This document shows, one piece after another, positions 42,937-43,100 of a DNA stretch of 43,100 nucleotides. The DNA comes from Methylorubrum populi. Lineage in GTDB: Bacteria; Pseudomonadota; Alphaproteobacteria; Rhizobiales; Beijerinckiaceae. Below the pieces are notes generated by a model. The model was given only the letters and a program-made list of their open reading frames with translations. It had not been told where the DNA came from and did no database searches. Every line of letters starts with the position of its first letter. The first letter of the stretch is position 1. A program made the translations under genes and the position numbers. Where the stretch lies: assembly GCA_020741775.1 (NCBI GenBank), contig DYYG01000044.1, positions 1-43,100 of the forward strand. Direction: 5' to 3'.

Positions 42937-42957
42937 CGTCCGGTCGCCGACCGGACG
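42937..42957 (-). terminator. hairpin 3' of the polysaccharide export gene
   Basis: cgtccggtc (42937-42945) and gaccggacg (42949-42957) pair perfectly over 9 bp around gcc, starting 7 bases after the stop of the minus-strand gene. No T-tract follows, so termination is likely but not certain. Confidence 0.55.
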
Positions 42958-42963
42958 AAGATC

Positions 42964-43100
42964 CTACTTCGCGACGGAATAGATGGAGGCGCCGGCGCCG
43001 ATGGGCGCGGCGACGGTGGAGAACACGCCCAGCACCTTGCCGAGTTCGGCGAACGGCGAGCTCGACACGTAGACGAGGTCGCGGTTGCGCATGCGGAAGC
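42964..43100 (-). CDS. polysaccharide export protein (Wza-like), C-terminal 45 residues
   Basis: The minus-strand frame enters from the window edge and ends at the TAG at 42964-42966. It reads FRMRNRDLVYVSSSPFAELG and then VLGVFSTVAAPIGAGAS, ending SVAK. 'FxMRxxDxVYVSxxPxxEL' followed by a hydrophobic segment is the usual C-terminus of polysaccharide biosynthesis/export (Poly_export/SLBB) proteins that form outer-membrane exit channels. Only the end is visible, so full identity and lipobox cannot be checked. Confidence 0.7.
   Translation of the reverse strand, partial: FRMRNRDLVYVSSSPFAELGKVLGVFSTVAAPIGAGASIYSVAK

Overview
The window reads as chromosomal backbone of a high-GC alphaproteobacterium of the Methylobacterium/Methylorubrum type. 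This rests on strong GC bias at third codon positions, the Rhizobiales-style order rnd-lptC-lptA-lptB-rpoN-hpf-ptsN, a BchI-type magnesium chelatase subunit, a class II (not class I) photolyase, and a small RNA resembling the alphaproteobacterial suhB/alpha-r8 type. The assignment is inferred from gene content; no database was searched. I see no tRNA, rRNA, insertion sequence, prophage or CRISPR array.

Layout. 1-0.4 kb: start of a CsbD-like stress gene (minus strand, cut by the window edge). 0.4-7.8 kb: plus-strand block with a periplasmic helix-hairpin-helix protein, ribonuclease D, the LPS-transport genes lptC/lptA/lptB, rpoN (sigma-54), hibernation factor hpf, ptsN and a small exported protein. 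7.9-9 kb: bchI alone. 9-12.2 kb: minus-strand gpmA, dapB, a MarC-family protein and a methyltransferase. 12.4-15.8 kb: plus-strand glyoxalase II, a tiny membrane protein coupled to xerD, and a membrane diguanylate cyclase. 15.9-18.8 kb: minus-strand YejE-like permease (without the rest of its transporter), a DUF4112 protein and a class I/II aminotransferase. 18.8-19.3 kb: gene-free stretch with a long hairpin followed by a very strong intrinsic terminator, proposed here as an unannotated small RNA. 19.3-29.1 kb: a small exported protein and a complete MdtABC-type RND efflux operon with its outer-membrane factor. 29.2-32.4 kb: zwf, an intergenic REP-like repeat, leuB and a hypothetical gene. 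32.6-36 kb: a large exported protein of unknown function and a thiamine-diphosphate enzyme. 36-39.2 kb: prenyl synthase (ispA-like) divergent from mtgA, then a class II photolyase. 39.2-39.65 kb: gene-free stretch with the suhB-like small RNA. 39.7-43.1 kb: orphan TRAP solute-binding protein, dual-specificity-type phosphatase, branched-chain amino-acid-type binding protein and the C-terminus of a polysaccharide export protein.

Themes. Envelope construction dominates: Lpt bridge, peptidoglycan glycosyltransferase, prenyl-diphosphate supply, DapB and the capsule export protein. Nitrogen/carbon regulation (rpoN, ptsN), translational dormancy (hpf), multidrug export and stress or UV protection (CsbD, photolyase, possible EcfG-type promoters for csbD and zwf) fit a leaf- or surface-dwelling organism. 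Most of the window is ordinary core genome. The points most worth checking are the two small RNA candidates, the MdtC insertion, the orphan transporter parts and the thiamine-diphosphate enzyme of unknown substrate.
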